From contig CM028922.1 of assembly GCA_016801845.1 (NCBI GenBank), forward strand, positions 6,317,501-6,381,500: a DNA stretch of 64,000 bases. Reading direction: 5' to 3'. The position numbers and the translations under genes were made by a program. Below are positions 1 through 13,434 of this stretch, piece by piece. This DNA is from Polydactylus sextarius (Eukaryota > Chordata > Actinopteri > Polynemidae). Positions within the stretch are counted from its first letter, which is position 1. Each line of letters begins with the position of its first letter. The notes under the pieces were generated by a model. It had not been told where the DNA came from. It did no database searches and saw only the letters and a list, made by a program, of their open reading frames with translations.

Positions 1-1078
1 CACCGTTTGTTTTTAGAGTAACATGCTATCAGCACGTCTATGATCTTATCGTTGTTGTCATGAGATAGTTCACTTTCACCAAACCTGTTTTAAACCGTTT
101 GGTTCCATGATATCATTTGAAAACCCCTAGAAAAACCTTAAAAGTCTCATGGACTTAATTATATGTAACATGTAAAAGTTCTGAAACATTCAGTAGGTTC
201 ATACATGACACCATGGGGATGTAACCAGATTTTTTGAAAAGTAAACACATAAAGAGAGTTAATGTGGGAAGTACTAATTCCCCTCATACACTAATTGTCA
301 TGTTAAAACGGAGAAATGAACATATAGGACATTTTATGTTTATATTTATGTTATGTTGCGGCTTGTGACTTTTGTGGGTTTTTTTGTGATAGTCAGCAGG
401 TGTATTCTTCTGTGGTACAAATTTCAGTCTGATCAGCGCTTATGGAAAAAAAAACAGCTTGGTTTGATATGGTTTACTGAAGCATAAAGATATCATATGA
501 GTTCAGTGCATTTTCAGTTTGATCGAACAAGTCAAAACTAAAGTAAAAGCCGATTGGGACGCTGATACTACATTTCCCACAGAGTTATTATATTATTGCC
601 CCCAGCTGTCAAATACTACGTATGTGCAAAGTCCAAATTATATTGTATATCAAATCTTATTTAAGACACAATACAAACGGTGGTTTCAGTAGAAAATACA
701 AACAAGTAAGACACTTTATAACACTCAATTATTTACTCAGATCTCTAAAAACACACACACAGTGAACACTAGAGGGAGCCACTTGTCTAATAACTGCGAC
801 CAGAGTCCACCGTTTTATTCTATATAAAACATAAACACAAGCTCTGTCCTCCTCAAAACCCATATTTCTTACTTAGAGTGTAAATGTCTTTTATTTGTAG
901 AGCTCCCGGGACTAATATTTTTTCATGACTCATGATTGTAACTTTTCCCTCTTTGAAAAAACAGCACCCGCTCCAGTAATGATGAGTTTACAGGGAATCC
1001 TTTTGGAGGTTTGCCATCACGTCAACATCACTGTCTAAAGCTCTTTTCAGGTTTCGTGTTTTATTTTGAAAAACCATA
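1..1078. other. Upstream intergenic DNA, no gene seen
   Basis: This is AT-rich non-coding sequence ahead of plgrkt. No long open reading frame, RNA gene or recognisable transposon was found by eye on either strand. Confidence 0.5.
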
Positions 1079-1169
1079 CCGGAAGTGGTGACCGGGTTAA
1101 GAGGAAGTTTTGTTTTAAAGGCGGTGCTCGTGCTTCTGTTTTGATAACGTGACATGCCCTTGAATATAG
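1079..1169 (+). promoter_or_regulatory. plgrkt: Candidate plgrkt promoter and non-coding first exon
   Basis: An ETS-type motif (CCGGAAGTG) begins near 1079 and a GC-richer stretch follows. A possible splice donor (GTTAGT) lies at 1170. The first coding exon appears to start at an acceptor ending at 1648, so a non-coding first exon must lie upstream; this is the best candidate I can see. No TATA box is visible, which would fit an ETS-driven housekeeping promoter. The position is inferred, with no transcript support. Confidence 0.35.
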
Positions 1170-1669
1170 GTTAGTCCTGCAACTGTGACCAGGACCATTA
1201 CATTACATTAGGTCTATTTAGTTTACGAACGTCAAAGTATATTAGGTATGTAAAGTTTTGAATTTTCAAAGATTTGATTTTTTTTTTTCAACCAAACTAA
1301 CGGCCACGTTTAAATCAGTTTAAAATCCCAGCTTTATGTCACGCGACGACGCACAAGAAGCTAATTAATGTTGAAATAAATAGCACGACATTGTTAGCAA
1401 CAAGCACAAAAACATGTGTGACGTCTGCTCACGTCTTGCTAGATGCTAACATGTAACGTAGCATGCTAGTATTAGCAGCATGAAGTCATGAGACTGAATT
1501 AAAGGAAATGTTATGGTTGGTTAACCAGACGTACTTTCAGTGTATTTGTCTGCAAGATTGTTTGGTTTTGTTTCCTCATTTATTTTATTTATTAATTTTT
1601 TTTTTTTTTGTGACTGCAGTATAATTTTTTGTCAAATTGTATCTTCAGGTCAACAGTAACATCACTATC

Positions 1670-4600
1670 ATGGGGTTTCTACTGTCTAAATCCATGGATG
1701 CAAACTTTCAAAAGCAGCAAGAATTCATGCTTCTCAATGCACGTCTGCAGGTGAGTCAGTGTGCACTGAGGTGTTGAATATGGTGCCTGTGTGAGGTGAA
1801 GTGTTGCAAGCGTTCATGTCTGATGGCTTCTCCTCCATCCTGCCAAAAAAAAAAAAAAAAAAAGTCTAGATCTGAGGTTAAAAGATGTATTCGTCTCATG
1901 CATTGTGCAAGTATGAAAGCAGTGAAATGCAGTAGCATCTGTCTCCTTACTGTGCTGTCAGTGCAAAAATAGACGATCTGAATCAAAATGACCTAAAACT
2001 AATGGGGTAATGTTTGAGAAATTAAACCAAAGTACAAACAGATTAAAAGTCGAACTATATGAGATGTAGAAATAAGGAAAGAACATGTTAAGATATAAAT
2101 AAATTTAGATTAAAGACATGAGTATATGGGGGAAAAAAACTTATTGCAGAGTAAACAGCAGATGTACAAATCACATTTCGATATGTTGTCTTGCTGGAAT
2201 GAGGGATGAAGTGAGGGACAGATGTGGTAAAGACGTCTGTTGGAAGTGATGTGCTAGTAACCCTCCTTCCTGGTTTAGGGACAGTGATTTTGAAGAAGAT
2301 GAACTGTTGAGCCGTTATGCAGATTCTTATAATCGCCGTCTCAATCACTTTGCCTTTATCACCTTAACACCTGTCCGCTATTTTGAGCGGTGGTAGGAGA
2401 GTTTTTCCCCACTGGGTTTTTGCTCCTACCTGCATCAACTTTTTTAGTTTATCTGACATGTTTTCATGCAAGGGCAGCATTTCATTAATATATAACCTTG
2501 GAGTTTAAGTTGTTTATGTCCTATACTCATTTTGTGTGATGTATTGTTAAGCTGTGTAGATGCTGTTCTGGCGCCGACGGTCTCTAAGGAACGTGGGTGG
2601 ACTTACGATCAAAAAGGAGGGAATTGTGAGGGAAAATCCAGAACACACGAGTAAAACACATGATACGATGTGTAGTAATTATAATTATAGTCACAATATG
2701 TCATGTGTAATAGCAAATTCTAAATAACTATAGTCACAATAAGGTTCGCCTGGAGGGTAGAGGATGAGGTCGGGGTCACACACTCCATACGTGATGGATA
2801 GATGATTATTGCATTATTCATCTATTTCTGGTGACCCCATGACGACCTGCGTATATCCCATTCAATGATCATAAATGTAACAAATGACACAATTAGACCT
2901 TGAACAAGAACCAGATAAAACCCTCTGTTTCCCGAGGGCGTCAGAAGTAGTGTCGGCTCTGCACAGCATGCTATTCTGCTGGATGCTAAGGCCATTTCTC
3001 CTGGTACCATTAACAACTTTATGCAACTTAAGACGTCTTCCTGAGTGTCTCCTCTTCTTTCAGCGGTGCTCCTGAAACTTCTCCAACACTAAATTCAGTC
3101 AATATGGACCAGAGTTTTGATATTCTGGTCCAGAATCTCTCTATTCACGAGATTTATTCATTTAAACTTGTTTTTCATCACCCAGTGTCAAAACCAACGC
3201 TGTTTTCTGTTCCCAACTGTTGTTGTCTCTGTTGAGGCTGCATGTTTTATTACACTCATTATTATTTTTTGTTTGTTTGTTCTCTCTCTCTCTCTTTTCC
3301 TGCTCTTTTCCTTTTTGGGGACACTTTCCTTTTTATTCATGCCTTCGAGCTGCTGAGCAGCAGGTGGGATGTGTGACTGTCATAACGCCAATGACATTAT
3401 CCGACTTACAGCCTGGAGGTTTGTTGCGTCGTCTGCCCCTTAATTTTCTGACGCTCTCGCAGCTGTACATGTGTAGATTATGACGAATATTATTCAGTGA
3501 TGGCAAATGTTTGGCAATTGAGTTTCAGTGCACCCTCATTTGGATGACTCACGGGTGAACGTTGCGTACATTTTTCAGCATTTTTGTTATTTTCTTATTA
3601 TTGTGAATCATGAGGCATGTATTTGACGATATTTAGATTTATATTTGAATTCTTATTAACACTTTTTTAGGTTTGGCCAGAATAAAACAAACGTGAACGT
3701 ATTTCATTAAGAGACAGAAAACTTAAGTGTCATAAAAGGTCAGAGGAAAAAAAAAAAAAAAAACGATTTTTCAGCTTTTTTTCACATTCAACATTTAAAT
3801 TGTATTTTGACATCACCAAATTTAATGAATAAGATTGACCCCAGCAATTTCAGAATATCCACGAAGCTCCACTGTTGCCTCCCCTTGCATTAAGATGTCA
3901 AAGATGATTGCTTGCCACTGTTTTTCAAATCACATCAGTCATAGTTAATTGATCCTTGCCATGCTCTTGCCTTGTGGACCCTTAAGTCAAAGTCAATGAG
4001 CATTGTGTTTGAATCATAGGTCCATCTAAGACATTACTTGAAAATTCAGAGGTTTGCATATGGACCCGCTTGTATGACGCATATCTTGAGGATAAATGGC
4101 AGCTCTGAAATGACGTAAATTGTGTCTTTGTTCACTTGTATTTAAAATTTAATAATAGGTTTGAGCTTTTTATTCACAGTCACTGAACATTAGTGGGTTG
4201 GAAGGCAAAGCAGGTGTGGTAAGACCTTACCACAACGTTTTTAATTAGTTTCTTTTCATCCATGTCACACTACTGGGGTCACTTTCTGTTGCTAATGTAA
4301 ATGTCGCATGGCAAAATAATTAGAGCGTGTTTTTTTCTCTTTCAAATACGAATTAAAAAAAACTTGGGGGCGTAGTTAAACAGAAAAACTAATTAAAGAA
4401 ATGATATGATAAAATAAGTAAGATAATACAATAATCTTACAGTATTGGAGCTTCTGTCATATCTGGTAGGACATTAATAAGGATCATAAAATCGATTTTA
4501 ATAAACACAGTGAGCCTGTTTATAGTGGATATAGTGGTCTATGATTCGAGCTCGTTAAAGCTTTTCCATGACCAAAGCGAGAAAATATGATTAATAGTAA

Positions 4601-7170
4601 TAGTCGACCTCTCTGCTTGTCTCTTGCTCTCACATGACTTTGACTGTGTAGGCTGTGCTGATTTGTATTTATCAGTTTTCAAAGTATTGCCCAACTTTGT
4701 GTATTCTGGCAGAACGTGGAAAATGTCCTGAATTTTCCACCTACGTTTTATCTCTACCCCGAATCTTCTACCGTCAACAGCTCATTTCTCTCTTTCACTT
4801 TTCCTTCACTGCTTTTTCCAGTCACTGTCTCACAGACATCCGCTTATTATCGGCCACTTGTCTAAACTTGCCCCCAAAATCTGCTGGTGATTTTTAACAT
4901 TTTAACATTTAACATGTCAAGGTAAAGGTAATGATAACACAATGTTTCCATTCCAACTTGACAAATAAGTTTATCAGACAACCTCACAGTCATCCCATGG
5001 AAACATGAAAATAAAAAAATTAGTTGATTAGTTAATTAAGCAGCATGTTTAATGAGAGGCTGGGTAGTGAACATAACTCAACTGAAATAAACATCATGAC
5101 AGTTTGATTAAATCAAAATGTTGCTTGTTTTATTCAGTGTTTTTCTCTTGGCTGCTTTTTGACAGAATGCATCATTTAAGAAATATTTAACTACTTCTGA
5201 GAAATGTTTTTACATTACATATATCATTGCAGTATTGATACCAAATCACCATTTTTATCTGTTGTCTGGATGTTTTGTCAGTTAATGCAAACCTTTTATA
5301 TTACAGATCCAAGATCTGCTGTTTTGACCAGACATCGTTGTATCTTTACATCTGTGAGGTTGGAAGTAGCTGAAATGTGGTTTTTATTTTGATAAGACTG
5401 ACCACGTGGTAACAACGAGTGTGGTAAAGCAGAGGAAGGAGCGATACATTAGGACTGAAAATAACTATCACAGTTTCACCAGAGATTCGTTTGAGTTTAT
5501 TAGCATCCACATTCAGAAGTACAGTGCAGCATTCACAGAGTAAACTTTAGGAAAGAACATGTTGTTCAGTCTTTTTCTGCACCTTGGTGCGTCATGCAGG
5601 TATAGTTCAGTGAGCGGATATTTTTATATGTATAGAACAGTATGATACAACAACTGGAAAACTGACAGGTATCTTTATTTCAGCACCTTTGTGCTTCAAT
5701 AACATTTTCTTTTTTCTTTTTCAACTCCTGACAAGACAGGAAGACAACCAGTCCATCAAGATTTCTATACTAGTTGCAATATAGTTTGACTCATGTTTCA
5801 ATTTCTTTTCAGATGAAATATTCTACCCTCTCCTAGAAAGAAACTGAGTGAAGGTAATTCAGTGGGACAAAATATGACTCAAAGGGGTAAAATGATATCG
5901 GTGACAGGAACAGGGTAGTTTCCACATAGTTCATTCAACACATCCAGCTCCGCTTTTCTACTTCCTGGTTTTGGACCCAGATCGGAGAAGTGATGACTTC
6001 ACAAGAGGTGACGTCTCTTCATCTGTGTGAATCTTTTGTACATAATCTCACTCTTGAGAACCAAACTGCTTTCCCCATGCCATCTTTGCAAAAAAGGGTC
6101 GTTAAAAACATAATTCATGTCATGAATCATTAATAACATCCTGCATTTAAAATCTTGTTTGGTTTCAATGCCAAAATTCAATGAGGCTTCACTGTTGTTG
6201 TCTAATTTAGTCCATCTTGCTCAACAATTTGAGAAAAACACACTGTTGATTACAGATGTCGTTCCTGTGATTTCCCATTCTTTGAAAAATTAACTGACTC
6301 AGTGGTTTATCTTTCACACGCCAAAAGTTTTAAGCTTCCTCCTTTGGGAGAAAGTCATATTTGTAGTAAACCTGGTTACAAGTTTCATGACAACACAAAA
6401 GTACCAGATGTGTATAGAAACTTATCATGTGTACACTGGAAATCATAGATGTATTGATGGAATATGGTGACATGTTCCCTATGATTGTCTCACCTTCAGT
6501 GTTTGTATTCTAAATATACAGGCAGTTGTTTGTTAATAAAAAGCAGCATATGTGTCCGAAAGACCCTCATGTAAATAAAGTAGGGGCAGTAAATTATACT
6601 TTTATTTTAAATTAGTATAATAATTGATCAATGGATTGAAAGTCTAGAAAAAATGTCCAGATTTGTCACAGATTTGTAGAGCTGATTGGACAAATCAAGA
6701 CCAAAAACGATAATATAATAATTGTTTGTGTCATTTTTATTAATTTCATGTTATAAGATATGTTTCTGTCGACTTACTTTCTATACTTTGTTGTGCATTA
6801 CAGAACTAAATGTACAACATAGGGACTGATGGAGCCTATTCCATGATTTTTAATGATTTTCCATGTTATTATACAAAGCGGAAATCTCTTTGTTCAAGGG
6901 AAACAGCTCAGTCTGATGATAAGAACTTAAACTACCCAACCCTCCAGAGAACCTGGCTACAGTAAATAAATAAATCATGGGATAGGAAGGGAAAGAGAGA
7001 GAGAGAGAGAGAGAGAGATATGTCTCATTCTGCATCTCATCTTAGTCCACCTACTCTCACAAAGCAGGTGTTGCTCATTTCACTTCATAAAGGAGCAGTT
7101 ATGTTCAGTTCTACTATTGTTTTCATTTTAAAAAAAGCATGAACGGATACAGTGAGAGTATTTGCAGCTA

Positions 7171-7213
<43 letters not shown>

Positions 7214-10200
7214 AAATAGTATATTTTATATGATTTTACTGTATAATTTTCAAGTTGTAATGACATTAGTCTCTGACTTACAAATGTTAATTGAACTCTC
7301 CATAATCAGTCGAACAGCATGCGACATTAACACATATTAGACTGGATCAAAGGGTTGATTGTGCTTCTTTAACACAAGTGCCTTTATTTTTCTTTCTTTA
7401 CTTCCTTTCCTTCGACTTTTACCTCTGACGTCTCAACCTTCATTACAGCTTTAATCCTCTTGAGCTGTTTTCTTGCTTTTTGGCCGGTCGGTTACTCATA
7501 TGTAGCCAAGCACTTCAGTCGCCCAACACGGTCACGACAGGAGAACGGATTACGTCACGTATTAACCACCATAGTTATTTGATTAATGCTAATAATTATA
7601 GCATGTTGTATTGTAAGGTTTGCCAGATGATAAAAAGGCATTAATGAAACTGAAGAGTGATGAATTATATAAGTGTTATTATATGAGATTTTTCTTTTAC
7701 CTGGTAGACATTGCCCCTGTTACTTTATTGTGTACATGTATGAGTCTTTTTTCATTATATTATCATATTATTGATAAATACAATAATGAATTTAAAAAAA
7801 TGTGTTCTCATACACTCGGTATATAAGTAGTGCTTAAACACCACAGTGACACTAAGACACTAAATCTAAAATCATTCCTTATATTTTTTTATATCATTAT
7901 AATATTTGTTATAGAATAATTCATGAGGATTAGTCTTGTTTGCAAATATTGTGATATATAAACGCACAAGTGTTTTAAATTTATTCATTTGTTCATCACC
8001 TTCCCTCCAGATGTTAATAATTCAGGTTCCTTTATACACAGACCTCGCAAAGATGTCTCTGAAGACGCAAATGTCTCTGTTCAACAGGCTCCGCTTATTC
8101 AATTTCATTCACTCTCGCTTCGTTGCCATGTGACGCTCCACCATTAACACATTGACAGATATATAGACATCATGGAGAATATGGCCGTGAAGTCAGAAAT
8201 CAAAACACTTTCTTTTCCCTCCTGACACGTTGTAATTTATGTCATTCTCTTATGTCATCGCCTCACTTGAACTTGGTCTCTTCAACTTTTGCATCATCAC
8301 TGAGTTAGTGACACTTTTCCTGTTAAGTTGAACAAAGGCTGATCTTTGACACATTCACTTTTGGAGAATAAAGGCTTTTTTAGAGATGAAAATGTCACTC
8401 GGTCGCCTCGTCAGCAATTGTTATGCAGGATACATAGATTTACGTGTGTGTGTGTGTGTGTCAGACAGGAAACAGCAGACAAAAGACACATCCTGAAGTT
8501 CTTTAGCATGGGCACAACACCTCTGTGACTGGTGGCCTCTTTCAGTCCCTTCTCATTGTTTGCTGATACCTTTTATGTCTCTGTTTGGTGGAAATGTTTC
8601 TGTTCAGAACATTTCTCTTTTAATAATACCAACATTGTAATGCTTAGATAATGGGAAACTGGTGTATCTTCCTTTTTTTAAGAAACACAACTTAAAAACA
8701 CAGTCCTCTATTAAAGAAGTGTGAGTATGTGTTGCATGAAGTGGGGAAATTTTATAGCTGCATTGAGACAATAAACTTTTGAGTGCTCTCTAGTGGACAA
8801 ACTTTGCAATGCGTGACTTTAATTTGCTTGTTTGAAACTTTCTACATTTTTTATGATCATTTAATATTTCATTTTTATAAAGTTGTACATTGCCAAGCAC
8901 TTGACAGTGTCTGTATTTAGAATTTGTTTTTGATAAAAATGATATCTTCTATGTCCTTCTCATGTGTGTAGATGGAGCGTCAGATCCTGATGCAGAACCA
9001 GATGAGGGAGCGACAGATGGCCATGCAGATTGCCTGGTCCAGAGAGTTTCTCAAATACTTTGGATCATTCTTTTCTCTTGCCACAGTCGGGCTCACTGTT
9101 GGGTGAGTTTTGTAACAGCTCAGTAATTTCAATATTTAAGTATTTTGTTTTAAAGATCAGGTTCTCCCTGTGATCTGTTTCTAACACGCACCACACCCAG
9201 TGAGAATACACAGCGAAGGAATGCTTGTTTTGGCTCGTGCGTGACAGCTGTTGTCAAGTGTGATCCTCACTGAACTGAGTTTTCACAGCTTCAGTGTTAA
9301 ATTAATCACACTTAGGCAATAGTCCAGTGGCCTTTCCTGATGCAGCTCGAACTGTGACGTCGTCTAAGTGTTAGACACAGAGGTCACATCGAGTTTAACC
9401 ACATGTATGGAATCCTTTCGTGGCTACAGTGTCACTGGAGGCGACAGGCCACCTATAGGTGGTGACAGCTACGTGACACTTTTTAACTCAACAGTCATGA
9501 ATCTGACTCTCTTATTCTCAGGATTTTGGATTTGAGATTTTGAAAAATGATTTACAGTATTATTCGGCCTAATTTCTTTTTATTGCACACATTGAAATAT
9601 CTTTTTTCTTCTTTTGTCATTGTTGTTTCTACATTTCTCTACAGAGCTATTAAAAGAAGAAAACCAGTGCTTTTGGCTCCCATCATTCCCCTTGGCTTTA
9701 TAATGGCATACCAGATGGACAGCGCCTATGGGACCTTAATTTATCGTATGAGAGGTAGCGCTACTTAGTAATCATCTTCATAATCTGTTGTTGTGAAACC
9801 ACAAACATTTCGAATCCCAACTCTGAGCAACAACACTTTGACTCAGCTACAAACCTCCAGTCAACATCCTGTTTCTTCCAACATTAACAGACTTTCAGCT
9901 CCATTTCTATAGAAATTTCTGATTCTAGATTAACTGATAACCACAAGTCATCAACAACTGATGCCCACAGCATAAACTCACACTCTTGTTGTTTGTCTTT
10001 TTCACCAACTAGCAGTTTTTTTTCCATAATTATACACAAAAAAGTCTTTAGTGCTCAGAAGCAGAAACATAAAAATTAATAACATTAGCCGACACATTTA
10101 TAGTTCTTTATAGTGGTTTATTTGCCAAAGGGGAAAAAAGCAACTAGTGTACGAGTAGGAGGAAATGAGTGGTTTCACAGACAACCATCACCACGTCACA

Positions 10201-10363
10201 ACACGTTCCAACACATTCTTCTGTTATATCTCCAGGCGAGGCTGAGAGTATCATGGAGTCTGAACATGACCGTCTGGACTTGCCACACGGAACTCCGACC
10301 TTCGATAGCATAGAGAAAGCCCGTCGCGCTAAAAGCAACCTCGCATCCTTCTTGGACAAGTGA
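1670..10363 (+). CDS. plgrkt: Plasminogen receptor with C-terminal lysine (PLGRKT), complete
   Basis: Four coding exons were joined by eye: 1670-1750, 8972-9102, 9645-9754 and 10236-10363. They give 149 residues against 147 in human. All junctions are GT-AG and the phases close. The start follows from the conserved opening MGFLLSKSM and the following QEFMLLNARLQ. Exon 2 carries the signature RERQMAMQIAWSREFLKYFG. Two hydrophobic segments (about residues 53-71 and 78-96, across the exon 2/3 junction) are the membrane helices. The protein ends in lysine (FLDK), the residue that binds plasminogen kringles in this family, so the binding function is probably kept. The family is an integral plasma-membrane receptor that promotes plasminogen activation, notably on macrophages. 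Intron 1 is very long (7.2 kb). The next gene downstream is rln, on the same strand. Confidence 0.95.
1751..8971 (+). other. Long first coding intron of plgrkt, no nested gene seen
   Basis: This 7.2-kb AT-rich intron runs from donor GTGAGT to an acceptor at 8970-8971. The open frames inside it on both strands are short, low-complexity and resemble nothing I know. It contains a poly-A run (1844-1863), a GA tract (6993-7018), a TA tract (7175-7210) and a GT tract near 8445-8461. I see no transposon with recognisable ends. Confidence 0.6.
6993..7210. repeat. GA and TA microsatellites
   Basis: A (GA)n tract of about 26 bp occupies 6993-7018 and an (AT)n tract of about 36 bp occupies 7175-7210. 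Both are uninterrupted and lie inside the long plgrkt intron. Confidence 0.9.
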
Positions 10364-10940
10364 CGTGTCGGTTGGTTGAGACAAAATCAGAATCGTCCAT
10401 TTCACTGCATTCAACCATGCTCCTTTTGCACTTAAAAAAAAAGAAAAAAAAGAAAAGAAATCTCAGTTAAATACCAGCTGTTGTCATTCATTGTATTCTT
10501 TCTTCCTCTAGGGGGCAGAAAAACTTTGAAAAAGTCTGATTAAACAAATTGTTTGGTTTAACAACTAACTGGTACATTCTGTCATCACAGCTTTTTTCTG
10601 ACAGACTGGGTGAGAAAACCAGCAATGAAAAAAAATAATGATACTTGATTTAAGTATTGAATATCTCAATATTGTAGACATTTTTTCTAACAGCAGGAAA
10701 GATTGTCAGTACTCTACACTATAGCTTTAAAACTTGTCGTAACTAAAAGAGACGAGGTTGAATTTGACATTAAGGAGCTTTAAGCAAAGCTACAGTTTTC
10801 ACTCGTAACTTCTGTTTTTATCATCATGTGGTAATTATAAAATGGATGTAGAATATTAAAAGGTGCTAATATTTATGCATTATGTGTTAAAAATCATTTG
10901 AACTCATGTTTGACATGATGTAAACTATATTGGTGGTTTT

Positions 10941-10946
10941 AATAAA
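10941..10946 (+). terminator. plgrkt: Likely plgrkt polyadenylation signal
   Basis: A canonical AATAAA lies about 580 bp after the plgrkt stop codon and before the rln promoter. It is the best-placed signal, though not proven. Confidence 0.5.
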
Positions 10947-11235
10947 CATAAAATATTACATAAAAAAACATGATATTTTGTGACAAAGTGTTAACTATTA
11001 TAAACTCTTTTTTTTTCTTTGCTGAAATAGAAACAGTGTTAATAGAAGCTCGAACCACTCACACTTATACTTGAGTCTTAATTTTCTTCCTAAACATCAG
11101 ACGTGCCTTCATTTCCGACGTGTACTCAGAATCATCGCCGAAACTAGTTGTCGGTGTCCGAGCCTCGATATCGTGTCAGGATCTCGAGATAAAAATGTTC
11201 CCTTAATTTTGCTACGACAAAGAAATAACTCCAAG

Positions 11236-11366
11236 TACGTCATTGTCATCAATCTAAGTGACGTGTGTTTCTGAGGGAGAGGGAGAGAGGGAGGGGGAGA
11301 GAGAGAGAGAGGGTTGGGATTGAAAGTACAGGTTGATGACTGAAATAGTGACTAGGACTATAAAAG
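11236..11366 (+). promoter_or_regulatory. rln: rln promoter: TATA box with CRE-like sites
   Basis: A strong TATA box (TATAAAAG) at 11359-11366 predicts transcription starting near 11390, giving a 5' UTR of about 230 bp. Upstream are two CRE-like elements, TACGTCA at 11236-11242 and TGACGT at 11259-11264. Between them and the TATA box is a GA-rich tract (about 11276-11313). A focused TATA promoter suits a tightly regulated hormone gene. That cAMP signalling acts here is inferred from the motifs only. Confidence 0.65.
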
Positions 11367-11420
11367 GCTGCATCCACTGACCAGAAGAGAAGAAGAAGAA
11401 GAAGAAGAAAAAGAAGAAGA
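11276..11420 (+). repeat. Purine-rich GA and AAG tracts flanking the rln start site
   Basis: There is a GA/GGGA tract at 11276-11313 and an (AAG)n tract at about 11386-11420. The first lies just upstream of the TATA box and the second in the expected 5' UTR. Confidence 0.8.
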
Positions 11421-11624
11421 AGGGGAGACCAGATCTGCTCTGCTACACAAGACAGACGACTAGAAGCATCTTTTACAAGTTGAGCAGGTGCAACAGGCTG
11501 CAGGCTGCTGAACTCCTCTAACAGAGAAAACAACAACAGCAAAAACTCAACTAAAGAAGCAGGATTTGAAACACTGATCCCGACCTGAGGTGGAACTCGG
11601 CTGACCCACCTGCGAGAAGTGAAG

Positions 11625-12629
11625 ATGCTCTGGAAATTGACTCTCGCTGTGGCCGTGGTGTGCGTCGGCGGCATATGCAACTGCGTGAGGGCTGACGTAA
11701 TGAGCAGACTGATCGTACCCAGGGACTATGGGGTGAAACTGTGCGGCAGAGAGTTCATCAGGGCGGTCATTTTCACCTGCGGAGGCTCCCGGTGGAAACG
11801 ATCCACAGAGGGGGACTCAGGTTGGTTGACATCACTGCACTTCCATTCATTACTTACATGTTTAACCTTTCCTGTTTAAAGTGTTTGTCTACAAATAGTA
11901 GCTCAAAATAAGACTTGGTGTAAAATGTACATTCTCAGTGTAGGTTGTAACGTTTAAATAAAACTAGATGTAGAAATTGAAGCTTCCACATAAGAACTGA
12001 TTGGGTTTTAAATTTCTTAAGAGTTTCTCATTTTTTAAATAGCGTACCATGTCCCACTGGTTTTTTTAATTAGCTCATATTTCAGCACCATGGTCAGCTC
12101 GTGTTAATTGTTAATTGGACATAGCATGAAAATGTCACTCTCAGTAACAAAAGCAACTTTTATGACCATATTTTATTCATGTTTAACATGTTATTACCAC
12201 AACTCCTGTTTGTGCTTTTATTAATCTTATTTTATTTCTTTTCCAGATCCATTTCAGTGGAATCATCTCAGCGATGTTACTGTGGAAGACAACGGGCACA
12301 CCTGGCAAAGTGATTCAGAGCTTACAGACAACCGCTCTCCTCTCCACATTCCTTCCACCCACTCCCTTGCAGACCTGCTAGCTCTTTATGGGGCTGTGGG
12401 GGAAAGGCAGCAGATGCAACAGAAGCAGCAGAGGCAGCGGTCGTCGCTGAGCGACCTGCCCTCGCTGGAGAAATCACAGCCATCGTCATATTTTGGTGAG
12501 GAAGACGGTAGTCAGGTGGTGGCTGAGTGGCCCATACCGAGCAAGAAGAAGAGGAACTTTTCTCTGGGTGTAGCGGGGATGTGCTGTAACCAGGGCTGTA
12601 CCAAGAATGATATTGGACGCTTGTGCTGA
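11625..12629 (+). CDS. rln: Relaxin-family preprohormone (relaxin with RLN3-like B chain), complete
   Basis: Two exons (11625-11820 and 12247-12629) give 192 residues, with the single phase-1 intron in the C-peptide typical of relaxin/insulin genes. Residues 1 to about 23 form a hydrophobic signal peptide. The B chain holds C40 and C52 and the receptor-binding motif R42-x3-R46-x2-I49 followed by GGSRW, nearly identical to human relaxin-3. A dibasic site (KR) at 58-59 and KKKR at 165-168 mark cleavage of a glutamine-rich C-peptide. The A chain ends in CC-x3-C-x8-C (C178, C179, C183, C192), so all six disulfide cysteines are present. The product should be a secreted two-chain hormone for RXFP receptors. 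I name it rln rather than rln3 because it lies between plgrkt and jak2, the RLN/INSL position in human. Teleost rln is known to resemble RLN3. It is convergent with jak2. Confidence 0.9.
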
Positions 12630-12647
12630 AGCAGGGGAGGAAGAGGT

Positions 12648-12672
12648 GGAGGAGGAGGAGGAGGAGGAGGAG
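12648..12672 (+). repeat. GGA tract in the rln 3' UTR
   Basis: A (GGA)n tract begins about 20 bp after the rln stop codon. It also opens a spurious proline/serine-rich frame on the minus strand. Confidence 0.85.
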
Positions 12673-12929
12673 TGGGGAGGAATGGGTGATGGCAGAGAGG
12701 TCGTGACATGAAGGTGCTGTGATGGACAGTAATAGACAGTTGTGCAAAGATGTAAGAGGTTAAAGGAGGTTAGTAAACTGCTCCCAGCCATGTCTTATTG
12801 CACACATCACTTCAACTTCATGTCTCTCTCTCGTGTTTTATTTCTTCTTATATTCATATTTTATTTAAAAGAAAAAAAGGAGATCTTGTTCTGTGTGTAC
12901 TTCTTTGTCTCCCATGCTGCATCCTTGAC

Positions 12930-12935
12930 AATAAA
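12930..12935 (+). terminator. rln: Likely rln polyadenylation signal
   Basis: AATAAA lies about 300 bp after the rln stop codon, the only canonical signal at a sensible distance. Confidence 0.6.
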
Positions 12936-12959
12936 TTTTAAATACTGTGTTGATATGAA

Positions 12960-13400
12960 TTCTTGAACAGTATCATATGTTGTCTACACTTGCTTGTGTG
13001 CATGAAAAACATCTGTATTCTCGCCCGCAGACCATCTGACTAAAGTGGTTCCAGACGAACACGAGCTAATATCACACATTAACGTCATGTAGGCTGCTGT
13101 GAACTCATTGCTGCCCTCTGTTCACAACATTACGCCTGCCTGATTATTTTCAGTCAACACCCTGAGGACACAGCGGCAAATGAGAGCCAAAGCATACGTG
13201 TAACCCCCTGAAAAATCATTTGTAGTCCCAAATATAAATGTTTGTAATATAATGAAGATATATGTAATATTTACATCTACACATAAATATATTAAAAATG
13301 GCTGCATGTTGTCATCAGATGGAAAAAAAAACGGGCTTCATTATTCACCAGAACGATTAAGTTTAATCTTAAACATCTCATTTTTTGTCAAAGTCTTTGG

Positions 13401-13434
<34 letters not shown>

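Noticed and set aside
11619..11624. Upstream GTG start for rln, two codons before the ATG
   Set aside because: Eukaryotic initiation at the ATG at 11625 gives a normal signal peptide; nothing supports a GTG start.
11249..11680. 143-codon minus-strand frame over the rln promoter and first exon
   Set aside because: Generated by the GA and AAG purine tracts read in reverse (Leu/Ser runs); no homology recognised.
12322..12747. Proline/serine-rich minus-strand frames over rln exon 2
   Set aside because: They are antisense shadows of the rln exon and of the GGA repeat in its 3' UTR.
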